Source: Larix sibirica
Taxonomy: Eukaryota > Streptophyta > Pinopsida > Pinales > Pinaceae
DNA: 20,469 bases
Assembly (NCBI GenBank): GCA_004151065.3
Contig: NWUY0300106298.1
Location: 1-20,469, forward strand
Direction of reading: 5' to 3'
This document shows positions 9,804 through 17,322 of the stretch, one piece after another. How positions within the stretch are numbered: position 1 is the first letter of the stretch; every line of letters begins with the position of its first letter. A program made the position numbers and the translations under genes. Below the pieces are notes generated by a model. That model was not told the origin of the DNA. It saw only the letters and a list, made by a program, of their open reading frames with translations, and did not search any database.

Positions 9804-10046
9804 CGAGTAACAAATTTCAATTACTCAGTTCAAGAGTGCTTGGTTATTGTTGTATGAGCAGGTAGATTCTTAGGTAGGAATGTTTGTAAAGAATTTTTTT
9901 ATTAATGGAGTTGTAATCACTATAAATGGACATATGGATATAAGAACAATAGAGTCATACATACCCCTAGTAACTCACTGGTAAAGTTGAGACTGTAGAC
10001 CTAGGTGATAGGGGGGCAATGCTAGATTCCCAACGGATAGAACTTC

Positions 10047-10058
10047 AAGGGGGGAGGA
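10047..10058 (+). other. Element B polypurine tract
   Basis: AAGGGGGGAGGA lies directly before TGACAATTCCC, the presumed start of B's right LTR. A purine run at this place primes plus-strand DNA synthesis in LTR elements. The exact LTR start is inferred from it because the left LTR lacks this end. Confidence 0.7.
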
Positions 10059-10484
10059 TGACAATTCCCAAGTCAAGTTTAAAGGGGGTAATTTTGGGTT
10101 AACCTTGAATCGGTCATAGAGAAAGTTAACTGACTTTGGTCATTGTTTTTATGGGCCCATGGTATTGAGAAATATTCCCATGGTACTAGGAGATATGCCT
10201 ATTGTATTCTTGTGATGTAAGCCTATTAAGAGGTTGGTTGAACTCTAGAGTTCTTGTACTAATGATCAATGGTGGTTGTGGCCAGTAAAGCCATGGTCAA
10301 CCATGCCTTGGGCCGAATTTGGCCAATGGACTAATGAATATATATTTTGTTGGTTTTCCACCTGGTCGATGGGTTTCTAGGATAACACATGGTGTCGATA
10401 ATGTGCATGTTGTTATTGTTTGCTTTACTATTTATATGTTTTTTTGTGTCTTAATAATGTTGATGCGTCTATGAAATATCAACA
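10059..10484 (+). repeat. Element B right (3') LTR
   Basis: It begins TGACAATTCCC after the purine tract and ends ATCAACA, for about 426 bp. From 10107 it matches the split left LTR. It keeps the uninterrupted GAAATATCAACA, which documents the empty site of element C. The first 48 bases have no partner at the left end. Confidence 0.78.
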
Positions 10485-10559
10485 ATTACATGGGAACCAA
10501 CATACATACTTCATCAATTTCCATCCTTGAGGACAATGCTATTTTTTAAGGGCGGAGCA
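10485..10559 (+). pseudogene. Element A integrase tail (chromodomain-like end) resumed after element B
   Basis: The frame immediately after B reads TWEPTYILHQFPSL and then MLFFKGGA, ending at A's purine tract. W-E-P followed by FPSL or FPxF is the usual end of the chromodomain-bearing integrase of chromoviruses. The piece before B (to 5352) stops at AILNKRER. The roughly 25 residues in between are missing, together with the start of B's left LTR. B's expected target duplication would be ATTAC (10485-10489), but the left partner has been deleted. Confidence 0.78.
10548..10559 (+). other. Element A polypurine tract
   Basis: AAGGGCGGAGCA directly precedes the TGTTA start of the right LTR. It follows CTTGAGGACAATGCT, a typical Ty3/gypsy 3' context. 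It also encodes the last integrase residues. Confidence 0.85.
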
Positions 10560-10676
10560 TGTTAAGGTCCTACCCTAACCCCCTTAAATAGATATGTTGT
10601 TATGTATTGATGCCATCTATATTAAATAAGGCCCATAAAGTAGATACAGTGTGAAATTGATAAATTAGTAAGAAGA

Positions 10677-10814
10677 CTTACTAGAAGGTTTTTCCTACTA
10701 GGAATTTCCATTACTAAGAAGGCTTACTACAAGATTCCTCCTACTAGAAAGTTCCTTCACTAAGAAGGCTTATTAGAAGGTTCTTCCTACTAGAAAATTC
10801 CTTCATAGAAACTA
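10677..10814 (+). repeat. 46-bp tandem repeat in element A right LTR (3 copies)
   Basis: CTTACTAGAAGG-type units start at 10677, 10723 and 10769. The same unit occurs twice in the left LTR. The array ends just before the TATA box at 10813. Confidence 0.87.
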
Positions 10815-11014
10815 TATATAGGAGTAGAAACAATGTAACAAGATGTCTTGTGAAGTATTTTGTAATTGGAGCTTAGATTCATTTAGAGGTTTCCCAACTC
10901 GAAGAGGCAAATGCACAATGCTTTCATCAATGAAGTTATTTTTCTTCTGATATTTTATTATCTCTTTTTTATGGTAATTTTATCATTTTCATTCTGAAAT
11001 ATTGTTTTATTATG

Positions 11015-11230
11015 TTTTTTTTTGTATCTAGGAGAATCATCAACTAGGGTTGGGAATGTACTCGTGTGACATAGGGTCAATTCTAGTCCACTACCACTAT
11101 ACCCCTAGGAATACCAACGCCGCCCCATGCACGACACACAGAGCTTGATCAAGGTTTGAACGTGCGATGCCACAAGGAGTGCCTTAATAGTGCACCCTAT
11201 TTCCAACTGATGTACATCCTGGGGGCAATG
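11015..11230 (-). mobile_element. tRNA-derived SINE inserted antisense in element A right LTR
   Basis: Read on the minus strand, the insert has an A-box-like TACATCAGTTGG (11203-11214; tRNA form TAGCTCAGTTGG) and, about 60 bases on, a B box CGTTCAAACC (11153-11162; consensus GGTTCRANNC). The body is about 130 bases long and ends in an A run (nine T on plus, 11015-11023). The element is absent from the left LTR, which gives the empty site. Flanks TGTTTTATT and TGTTATTTT may be a decayed target duplication. Its transcription would be by RNA polymerase III, and mobilisation by LINE proteins, as in known plant SINEs. The family is not identified. Confidence 0.8.
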
Positions 11231-11275
11231 TTATTTTTGCTTTGAATTTCCAATTCCACTATTAAATACATACCA

Positions 11276-11879
11276 ATATACCTAATATTTTTTAATATCA
11301 ATATATAAGACTATAAAATTCTCCAACTAAAACACTATTTCAAAATCATAAACATACATATAAAATAGTTAGCATACATAAAATTTCATACGCACAAAAT
11401 ATCTTGCTCTGAGATATACAAGCATGCTTAATTGTACCATTTCTTTATCTTATTGGATAAGATGATCAGTGACACACATAGAAAAGAGAAAAAATTAAAT
11501 GAAGATTTTACAAATCAGATAATGATATAAGTGTAAAAAAATTGATGTGAGATGTAATGTCATCAATGACCATCTTTATAGAATAACCACTCTTAACAAT
11601 TATGAGATCATTGCCATTTTGTATTTTGTAATGCAGTTTAGCTTTTTAAATCAATTTATCTTTTTTTTTTATAACAAGAATTATTATATTTGTATTAAAA
11701 TTGGGGTAATGATTGAACTATCCAACCTAATAATATAAAATTATTGAATTTGAGTAATTATGGGTTTCATTCTTACTACAAACTTTGGATGCCTAAACAT
11801 GAGTTGACAAATTCATTGCTTGGAATAGATCCTAATGGTCTCTCCCTCCATTGCATTGCTATTTTCCATTCCATAAAAT
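11276..11879. other. Intergenic AT-rich stretch, nothing recognised
   Basis: It follows the LTR end and is rich in A and T, with short open frames only. I see no protein, RNA-gene or repeat signature. Confidence 0.5.
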
Positions 11880-12210
11880 CCCCCTAAACATGAGGAAGGT
11901 GTTGTTGAGTGAACTCCTTCCTCTGATATTCTCTTTCATTCTTCCAAATGCTCTATTTTCCCTGTAACTCTTTAGTTTTCTTCAATCTATTCCATTTTTA
12001 TATTGTTATTTCCTCCACTAATTTCTTCCTCTATAGGCTTTAGGTTTTCCAATTGGAACTCAATCCTTACTATTTGCTTATGCTTAGCCTACATCTCATT
12101 TTCATGGTTTCACTCCCATTCCTTCCACCATTTGTTCCATTTTCTCACAAACAACCTACGACATTCTTGTGTTTTTTCTCTATGATTCTCACATCATCGA
12201 ATACCTCTGC
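11880..12210 (-). pseudogene. Possible decayed coding fragment, coiled-coil-like
   Basis: On the minus strand one frame reads RRLFVRKWNKWWKEWE, then KHKQIVRIEFQLENLKPIEE, and later GKIEHLEE, with in-frame stops between. The composition is charged and Glu/Lys-rich with regular hydrophobic residues, like a coiled coil. I cannot name a family. The plus strand of the same region is a low-complexity T/C-rich stretch, so a chance effect of composition is possible. Confidence 0.3.
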
Positions 12211-12238
12211 CTAATTTCGTCATTTCACAAAGAAAAAA

Positions 12239-12318
12239 CCTATTGGAATGGACATAAGGAGCCTCCATTACACCAAAGCCTATTGGAATGGACATAAGGA
12301 GCCTCCATTACACCAAAG
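12239..12318 (+). repeat. Perfect 40-bp tandem duplication
   Basis: The 40 bases 12239-12278, starting CCTATTGGAATGGACATAAG, are repeated without a mismatch at 12279-12318. The identity suggests a recent duplication or an assembly artefact, in contrast to the old, diverged repeats elsewhere in the window. Confidence 0.95.
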
Positions 12319-12960
12319 TAGGCATAATTGCTTATGTTGAATCTCATATTCCCGAGTCTAAATTTTTTTGATGAGTATCATAATTGATCGGGAGGGAATA
12401 CTAAAAACTGTCTTCGTGTACTATTTAGGCAGAGCAACAAATAACCTAGTAAAGTATTTGGCTCTTATAAACACCTCTGTCATTAACAATAAAATATCCT
12501 ATTAACATTCATTTATAACAATTTGACTTTACATACATGTGTGTGATGCTTGTTTGATATAGGTAAGATGTCAGACACCTAACAACTGTTAAAAAAAAGT
12601 ATGGCATCACTTCCAAACCTCTGTACATCGAACTTCAAAACCCATTGTCTTTCTGCTGCTATAGGGCAACAAATCTGGACTTCCATTGCTGGCTAATTGT
12701 CCTTTGCTCCATAAGTCTATTACACGCAGCCTCGGGTGCTACTTTCTGTGTACTCTCTTCGTTCAGTGGTTGTCAACGGTCATCGGCTTTAGATAAATGA
12801 CCAACCCAACCAAGCCAGTGCGTCCGTCTCGAAATGTGCAAACAGCAGAAAGGTACCAAAAGTCTTCGAGGCATTAAACAATTTTTATATGACTGCAAAG
12901 TTGTAACTTAGCGCGTAGCAAATCGCGCTTTTAACCTTTTAACTCACCAGAGTTTGCATC
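12319..12960. other. Intergenic region upstream of the F-box gene
   Basis: No gene seen. The last 250 bases are less AT-rich, as often near plant genes, and include CCAACCCAACCAAGCC (about 12801-12816), of the AC-element or MYB-site kind. No function is demonstrated. Confidence 0.4.
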
Positions 12961-13013
12961 GTTGGAAGTTTATCGTTGTAATCTTGTCTATCATTTAGAT
13001 GCCAATTTAACTT

Positions 13014-13020
13014 CACGTGG
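13014..13020 (+). promoter_or_regulatory. G-box candidate upstream of the F-box gene
   Basis: CACGTGG lies about 340 bases before the start codon. It matches the G-box bound by plant bZIP, bHLH and PIF-type factors. PIF and DELLA pathways are linked to gibberellin signalling, but a 7-base match can arise by chance. Confidence 0.35.
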
Positions 13021-13199
13021 TCACGGGTTCCATTTCCCTGCCTTTACTCGCGGGATGTTCCCCTTGCAAATCGCCCTGCGACAAAATTCCACCATCCCGC
13101 TACACAGATCGATCATCCACGGAACAAAACTACAAACACCATTTAATGGTTTCTCCAACTGTAGATACCTATACTAGTCTTATCAGTCAACCTCACATC

Positions 13200-13359
13200 G
13201 TCATCAACTTTGACACTTGACTCCGCCTCTCACTTCTCTCATCTCCTCCTGTATTAATATTAAATCTATAACTGCCCTAATCTGCCTCAGCCTCAGCCTC
13301 AGTCTTCCATTTTCATCCGCAATATTGATAGTTTTCTGCTGAGATTGTTTACCTGTTCA
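13200..13359 (+). promoter_or_regulatory. Probable core promoter and CT-rich 5' leader of the F-box gene
   Basis: An AT-rich patch (TATTAATATTAAATCTATAA, about 13253-13272) may serve as a TATA region. It is followed by a pyrimidine-rich leader with three CTCAGC-type units (CTGCCTCAGCCTCAGCCTC, about 13283-13301). CT-rich leaders are common in plant genes. The transcription start is not known. Confidence 0.4.
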
Positions 13360-13800
13360 ATGGATTTGTGGCACCCAGATATTCTGATGGAGGTGTTGAA
13401 GCATCTGGATGCAAGGTCCCTGGCCATGGCGGGCTGTGTCAACAGGCAGTGGCAACGAGTTTCGCAGATGGAATCTGTGTGGGAGGGGGTTTGCACTAAG
13501 CACTGGCCCCTCACACACCCTCGTTCTCATTCCGTTGTGGTGGCGCTGGGAGGATACCGTCGGCTTTATCTGCTGTGTTTACGCCCTGTTCTTTCTTCTT
13601 CTTCTTCTTTCCATGGAAATTGCTGTAGAACAAATGGTTGGACAAAAGATCAAGTCCAGCTTTCTCTTTCGCTCTTCTCCATTATCTGCTATGAGCGCAT
13701 GGCGAAGCTGAGTGATTCTGCGTCGTCGTTGATGTTTCTGTATAAGCCCAACTCTCAGAATGTCCACTGCACTCCCATCTATAAACAGTATTTTGATTGA
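13360..13800 (+). CDS. GID2-like: F-box protein, GID2/SLY1/SNE-like (gibberellin signalling)
   Basis: It has 146 residues. In the family the F-box binds the SKP1 part of an SCF ubiquitin ligase and the C-terminal part recruits DELLA growth repressors for degradation after gibberellin perception, in the nucleus. Here the F-box spans about residues 3-49 (DILMEVLKHLDARSLAMAGC, then W31 and W41). A GGF-like segment follows (VVVALGGYRRLY, 59-70) and an LSL-like segment (VQLSLSLFSIICYERM, 99-114). These three blocks in this order identify the family. The start is the first in-frame ATG, 13360. An open frame without ATG extends upstream to at least 13345. The frame has no intron, as in known SLY1/GID2 genes. 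A Ser-rich stretch (79-83, encoded by CTT-type repeats) lengthens the link between GGF and LSL. The tail after residue 115 is not family-like. The N-terminus is very short, closer to SNE than to SLY1. Whether it acts as GID2 or SNE cannot be decided here. Confidence 0.85.
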   Translation: MDLWHPDILMEVLKHLDARSLAMAGCVNRQWQRVSQMESVWEGVCTKHWPLTHPRSHSVVVALGGYRRLYLLCLRPVLSSSSSFHGNCCRTNGWTKDQVQLSLSLFSIICYERMAKLSDSASSLMFLYKPNSQNVHCTPIYKQYFD

Positions 13801-13813
13801 TGGCCAATCCAGG

Positions 13814-13909
13814 CAATTTTTCATGGATGTTTTATTCGTTAAACAGTAATACAATTTTTCATGGATGTTTTATTCGCTAAACGGTAATACAATTTTTCAT
13901 GGATGTTTC
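13814..13909 (+). repeat. 38-bp tandem repeat in the 3' flank of the F-box gene (2.5 copies)
   Basis: Units start at 13814, 13852 and 13890 with CAATTTTTCATGGATGTTT. The first two are full (38 bases, two differences) and the third is cut after about 20 bases. The array starts 14 bases after the stop codon, so it is probably within the 3' untranslated region. Confidence 0.92.
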
Positions 13910-14582
13910 AATTACAATGCTTTGTAGGGTTTCCATAGCTTGCAGTGTTTAGTTTTTGGATGTTTTGTTCCTGTTTCTGTGTTTAGTTATTGGATTTTTG
14001 CTTCCTGTTTCTGTTAATTCCTTTTGGTAATTCGAGTGTTTCCTGTAATGTAATGTTAGAGGGACGGACGGTCATTCAGTTTCTCGTTCAAAAAGGATTT
14101 GTTATGATTCACCTGCAAATAATAATCACAGTAGCGTTAATAATAATATGCACAAAATGAAACATTCAGATCACGGGATATTTTACATAATATTTGTGAT
14201 CGACAAAGGAATGAATTATTAAGTTGTGAATTAATATATCAAATGTTAAATAATATGCACAGTATACTAAATGTTGTATACCGTACTATGTATATATATA
14301 TCAGAGTATTAAATGTGCCAAGGGCTTTAATATATACATTGCGTATTCAGATCCAACGGTTTATATTGGGTATTGGGTTTATTTTGACTTGCTTGATGAT
14401 GGTCAGCTTATACAATTTTTATTACTTTATTTTTAAATATTTATTATAAAAAAATATTGACAAAGTGGATATATTCTGTGTGTTATTTGATTTAAAGTTG
14501 TATATCCTATATATAATATAATTGTATATAAATGTTTATATCTTACAATTTGAGGTGGATTAGCATCTTATGCTTTTTCTAG
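13910..14582. other. F-box 3' flank and AT-rich intergenic DNA
   Basis: It opens with T-rich DNA likely to hold the polyadenylation region (TGTAATGTAATG near 14044-14055), though no single site is convincing. From 14100 it is AT-rich, with TATATATATA (about 14290) and no gene. Confidence 0.4.
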
Positions 14583-14765
14583 ATTGTAGTTAATACTGAC
14601 TACAAGCTACAGGTTACTTCACTTTTGCATTGGTGTAATAGAATCAAAACTAAATTTAATCTATTCCAAACTATTACTTTTGAGCACATCTTTAAACAAA
14701 ATAACATTTTTGCTGACATATTATCAAAGAATGCCTTTGATGGAGCTGAAAGAGTTCTTTATTAG
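14583..14765 (+). pseudogene. LINE RNase H C-terminal fragment
   Basis: A 60-codon open stretch without ATG reads IVVNTDYKLQVTSLLHWCNR, then a segment containing FQTITFEHIFKQNN and FADILSKNAFDGAERV before a TAG. The pattern S/T-F-x-H-I-x-x-x-x-N-x-x-A-D-x-L-S-K is the end of the RNase H domain carried by plant LINEs, with the last catalytic Asp (FAD) kept. The rest of the element upstream is absent, as expected for 5' truncation during target-primed reverse transcription. Confidence 0.72.
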
Positions 14766-15018
14766 GAAGAATACTAGCAAGACCACAAATCCAATGATGG
14801 ATCTGTGAATCTATACGGCATGTGAACTAGATAGATGTAGTGTTTTAGTATTTTTTTGATGATATCACTCACCTCATAACAGCCAGTCATAAAAATATTT
14901 TGAATAGTCTGCTTTAAGTTTGTTTGATTTTGTAAAAAAAATTTGGACGAAAAACTCCTTGTACTGTTTGATTGGTATCCAATATCAATAATATGCTTTT
15001 TTTTTCTTAAAAAAAAAC
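14583..15018 (+). mobile_element. 5'-truncated LINE tail 1
   Basis: The RNase H fragment is followed by about 230 bases of non-coding DNA. It includes CTTGTACTGTTTGATTGGTA and ATCAATAATATGC, like plant LINE 3' ends, and then T and A runs (15000-15018). The 3' end lies near these runs. Target duplications could not be found. Confidence 0.6.
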
Positions 15019-15512
15019 TATAGCTAATGCAAAAGATAACTTGTGATCTATTAAACTACTAAATAAAAAAATATTAAAATTTTTCATTTTATGATCAAAG
15101 TTGACAAATTTGTCAGTGTAAATCTAATAGTCTATATCCCAGCAACAGCTGTATTAAAGCCACTATTGCTAGATTATTGTTGCCTTTTAACCGTCAATAT
15201 CCCAGCATAAGCTTTATTGTTATTGTTGGTTCCTTCTTGTTTTGCAGTTGCATGCTCCCTCGGTAATTGCAAACCTTTTCAGCCCGTGATCTTTCTAAGT
15301 CACGTGCAATTTTGCAAGGGCTTTGCAACGTTGATATTAAATGTAAATGCTCTCCGGCCCTTAAAAAACGTAACCGTGCGATGTTTTTTTGGGGGGCTGT
15401 GAGACGCCCTTTCTAACACCCACGAAACCTAGATGTGTCTTTGTCCATGATCATCTGCAAAAAAGATCAAACTCTTTAAGAAACTCCAATTTTCTTAGAA
15501 CGTGATAAATCG
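15019..15512. other. Intergenic stretch
   Basis: No gene recognised. ATATCCCAGCAACAGCTGTA (about 15135) recurs imperfectly as ATATCCCAGCATAAGCTTTA (about 15188), a short direct repeat. GTCACGTGC at 15299-15307 is a G-box-like word with no gene nearby. The open frame 15217-15402 has no recognised domain. Confidence 0.4.
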
Positions 15513-15644
15513 AACCTAAAATGGTTTTAGGTTGTTTTCATAAAACTTCATTCTTTATTCCATGAAGTTTATCCATTCAACCTAAAATGGTTTTAGGTTG
15601 TTTTCTTAAAACTTCATTCTTTATTCCATGCAGTTTATCCATTC
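15513..15644 (+). repeat. 66-bp tandem duplication with a hairpin at the start of each unit
   Basis: Units 15513-15578 and 15579-15644 differ at only two positions that I can see. Each begins with 9-base arms AACCTAAAA and TTTTAGGTT around TGG, a perfect hairpin. Confidence 0.93.
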
Positions 15645-15954
15645 ATTTCATTGATGTTTACTCCAAAGGCTATAGGTTTTTGGATTGTGAGTTTTCTAAA
15701 ATTTGGTTTATGGTATGTGTTATTGATATTTGATTGAGATTTATAGATATTCAAATCACATAAACACTCAAACTTGTACCCTTCATTGACTTTCACGTAT
15801 ATTTATTCTCGTGACACATAGGACAAATGATGGTTTTATTACGAATAGTCACTTAAAAGCTTCTTCATAAAAAAAACCTTAGAACGTAATGTTTTTTTTT
15901 AAATGTTGTTTATGGTTTGGTGTTATTGCACCGATATTATAAGATATGCGTATG
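15645..15954. other. AT-rich intergenic stretch
   Basis: Nothing recognised. Several A and T runs, no domain on either strand. Confidence 0.4.
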
Positions 15955-17011
15955 CTTGTTACATCAAGTCTGGGAAGGGGAACACGGTACATGAATGTTT
16001 TCTTAATTGGTTCTCCTTGTGTAATCCCTTTGGGGAATTAGCGTGTTTCATCATGTGGTGCATCTGGTGGATTAGGAATTGATCTATTTTTGAGAATCGA
16101 GCGACTTCGGTTGAATGGGCTACTACAAGCGCTTTCGCATCATTCTCAGAACTTCATTCTCTCAGATTGATCCCACTCCAAATTCGTTCCACAGGTTGAG
16201 ACATTATAGAACTTTATCTTTGCAGAACAGGGCTAGATTTGATGGTGTTGCTCATCCCTCAACTGGAAGCTGTTGTGTTGAGGCTTTCTTAGAATTAGAA
16301 GGCCATAATTTTTTCTACCTCTGGAGTAATTGTGGAGCTGGTACAAATTCAAAAGTGAAATCATTGGCTCTCTGGTTTGTTCTATATTTTTTCAAGGCTT
16401 TCAACCTCTCCCTGGAGTAGATAGCAGGGGACTCTATGACCGTGGTAAATTGGGCTTGCCATATTGACTCGATTGAGGCCATTGGGCTCACATCTTATCT
16501 TGGCTTGATGAGGTAAGATCTTTGCTGGATGGATTGGACTGCTCTTCGATTATTCACATCTACAGGGAACAGAATGAGATTGCAGATTTTCTATCTTTTA
16601 TGAACATTGGTAGGGGACTTAGGCAATCTCCTTTGATTTGCTGGAAATCTACCCTACCTAATCTGTGGGGTTCTTTTTTTTTTATTAGGATCGGATCTCG
16701 GTATTTTTTGGAATCGCTGCCTATTTCTGTCTTTTCTGTGTCTCTACTCCTTTCTGCACCTCTCCTTGGACACTCACTCTCCTGTTGCCGACCTATTTTC
16801 TTCCATTTCTGGCTCGGCGTTTGGCTACCGACTTTCCTTCTCCACACTCTCTTGCTTTGGAATTGTGTTTATCTATGCATGTATGCATTGGGCTGTTGCC
16901 TTTTCTGTCTTCCTTCTGGGTACTAGTGGTTGGTTTGATTATAGTGAGACTGATGTACTTCCTTATACTTTTAATATAAAAGTATAGTATATTAATTATT
17001 GAAAAAAAAAA
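15955..17011 (+). mobile_element. 5'-truncated LINE tail 2 with poly(A)
   Basis: It starts in the region between RT and RNase H (segment CNPFGELACFIMWCIWWIRN, then SIFENRATSVEWATTSAFAS), continues through RNase H, has a pyrimidine-rich 3' untranslated part (16680-16950) and ends in ten A (17002-17011). ATAAGATAT (about 15940) and ATAAGCATAT (17014-17023) may be a decayed target duplication. Unlike tail 1 it keeps nearly the whole RNase H domain. The two tails differ in sequence, so they are separate insertions. Confidence 0.8.
16200..16620 (+). pseudogene. LINE RNase H domain, degenerate
   Basis: The frame reads FDGVAHPSTGSCCVEAFLEL (usual FDGAxxGNPGxxGxGxxLR), then GAGTNSKVKSLALWFVL, where the family has N-x-A-E-x-x-A-L. 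The catalytic Glu thus seems to be Lys. After an in-frame TAG (16418) it continues IAGDSMTVVNWA with the Asp of the GDS motif. After a stop and frameshift it ends SSIIHIYREQNEIADFLS, again keeping the last Asp. In LINEs this domain removes RNA from the copied hybrid. The fragment is a pseudogene. Confidence 0.8.
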
Positions 17012-17033
17012 CATAAGCATATTACAAAAATAT

Positions 17034-17322
17034 TTGAAAGTAACAAATTTTTCTATATTTATTTTGAAAGTAACACATTTCTATATGTTTATTATTTATA
17101 ATATAGCTGTGCCATAAATATATTAAGTAATGTTTTTAAAATATATATATAGTGTTTTAATAAATTATAATTTATTACATTTCATCAAAAAATTTGAAAG
17201 TAACACATCTCTATAGGGTTATTATTTATAATATCGATGTGTCATAAATATATTAAGTAATGTTTTTAAAATATATATATAGTTTTTAAATAAATTAAAA
17301 TTTATTATATCTCATAAAAAAT
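17034..17322 (+). repeat. 130-bp tandem repeat, two copies plus a partial third
   Basis: Units at 17064-17193 and 17194-17322 both begin TTGAAAGTAACACAT, contain GTTATTATTTATAATAT-like, CATAAATATATTAAGTAATG and a TATATATATAG run. A 30-base partial unit (17034-17063) precedes them. The array starts about 20 bases after the poly(A) of LINE tail 2. Confidence 0.92.

Larger units (their letters stand above)
5352..10484 (+). mobile_element. Element B: non-autonomous LTR retrotransposon nested in element A integrase tail
   Basis: A direct repeat of about 375 bp (5352-5725 against 10107-10484) flanks a coding-free interior. The left copy ends GAAATATCAACA once element C is removed, and a primer-site-like TGGTGTCAAAAC follows at 8385. 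The right copy ends GAAATATCAACA at 10484 and is preceded by a purine tract at 10047-10058. The next codons at 10485 resume A's integrase tail, so B is a true insertion in A. Without C it is about 2.5 kb long, with an interior of about 1.7 kb. I see no gag or pol motif in it, so it would depend on proteins of another element. It contains GTCGAC-rich DNA and a 46-bp tandem array. Confidence 0.82.
1..11275 (+). mobile_element. Element A: decayed Ty3/gypsy (chromovirus-like) LTR retrotransposon, host of nested insertions
   Basis: Two related LTRs (1-378 and 10560-11275) bracket a pol region with the order protease, RT, RNase H, integrase, which is the Ty3/gypsy order. A tRNA-Met-like primer site follows the left LTR and a purine tract ending AAGGGCGGAGCA precedes the right LTR. 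The right LTR opens TGTTA and the left one closes TAACA, giving the inverted termini. The window starts about 61 bases inside the left LTR, so the upstream target duplication is not visible. Every coding domain carries stops and frameshifts, so the copy cannot be autonomous. The internal region is inflated by element B, which itself contains element C. The integrase tail resembles a chromodomain end (WEP then FPSL), which suggests a chromovirus. The clade within chromoviruses is not settled. Confidence 0.93.
10560..11275 (+). repeat. Element A right (3') LTR, carrying a SINE
   Basis: It starts TGTTAAGGTCC and ends near ATACATACCA (11275), which matches GTGCATAACA at the end of the left LTR. 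Alignment with the left LTR is lost between about 11015 and 11235, where a SINE is inserted, and resumes at GAATTTCCAATT. A TATATATA box lies at 10813-10820. It holds three 46-bp units where the left LTR has two. Confidence 0.88.

Noticed and set aside
5352-10484. The 375-bp repeat as a tandem duplication of element A's 3' untranslated region
   Set aside because: A primer-binding-like site follows the left copy, a purine tract precedes the right copy, and A's integrase frame resumes after the right copy. LTRs of an inserted element explain all three.
13579-13854. Minus-strand frame opposite the F-box gene
   Set aside because: It is antisense to a recognisable family protein, with Arg runs reflecting the CTT tract.
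16560-17020. Several overlapping frames in the LINE 3' part
   Set aside because: They lie in the pyrimidine-rich untranslated tail and have no domain.
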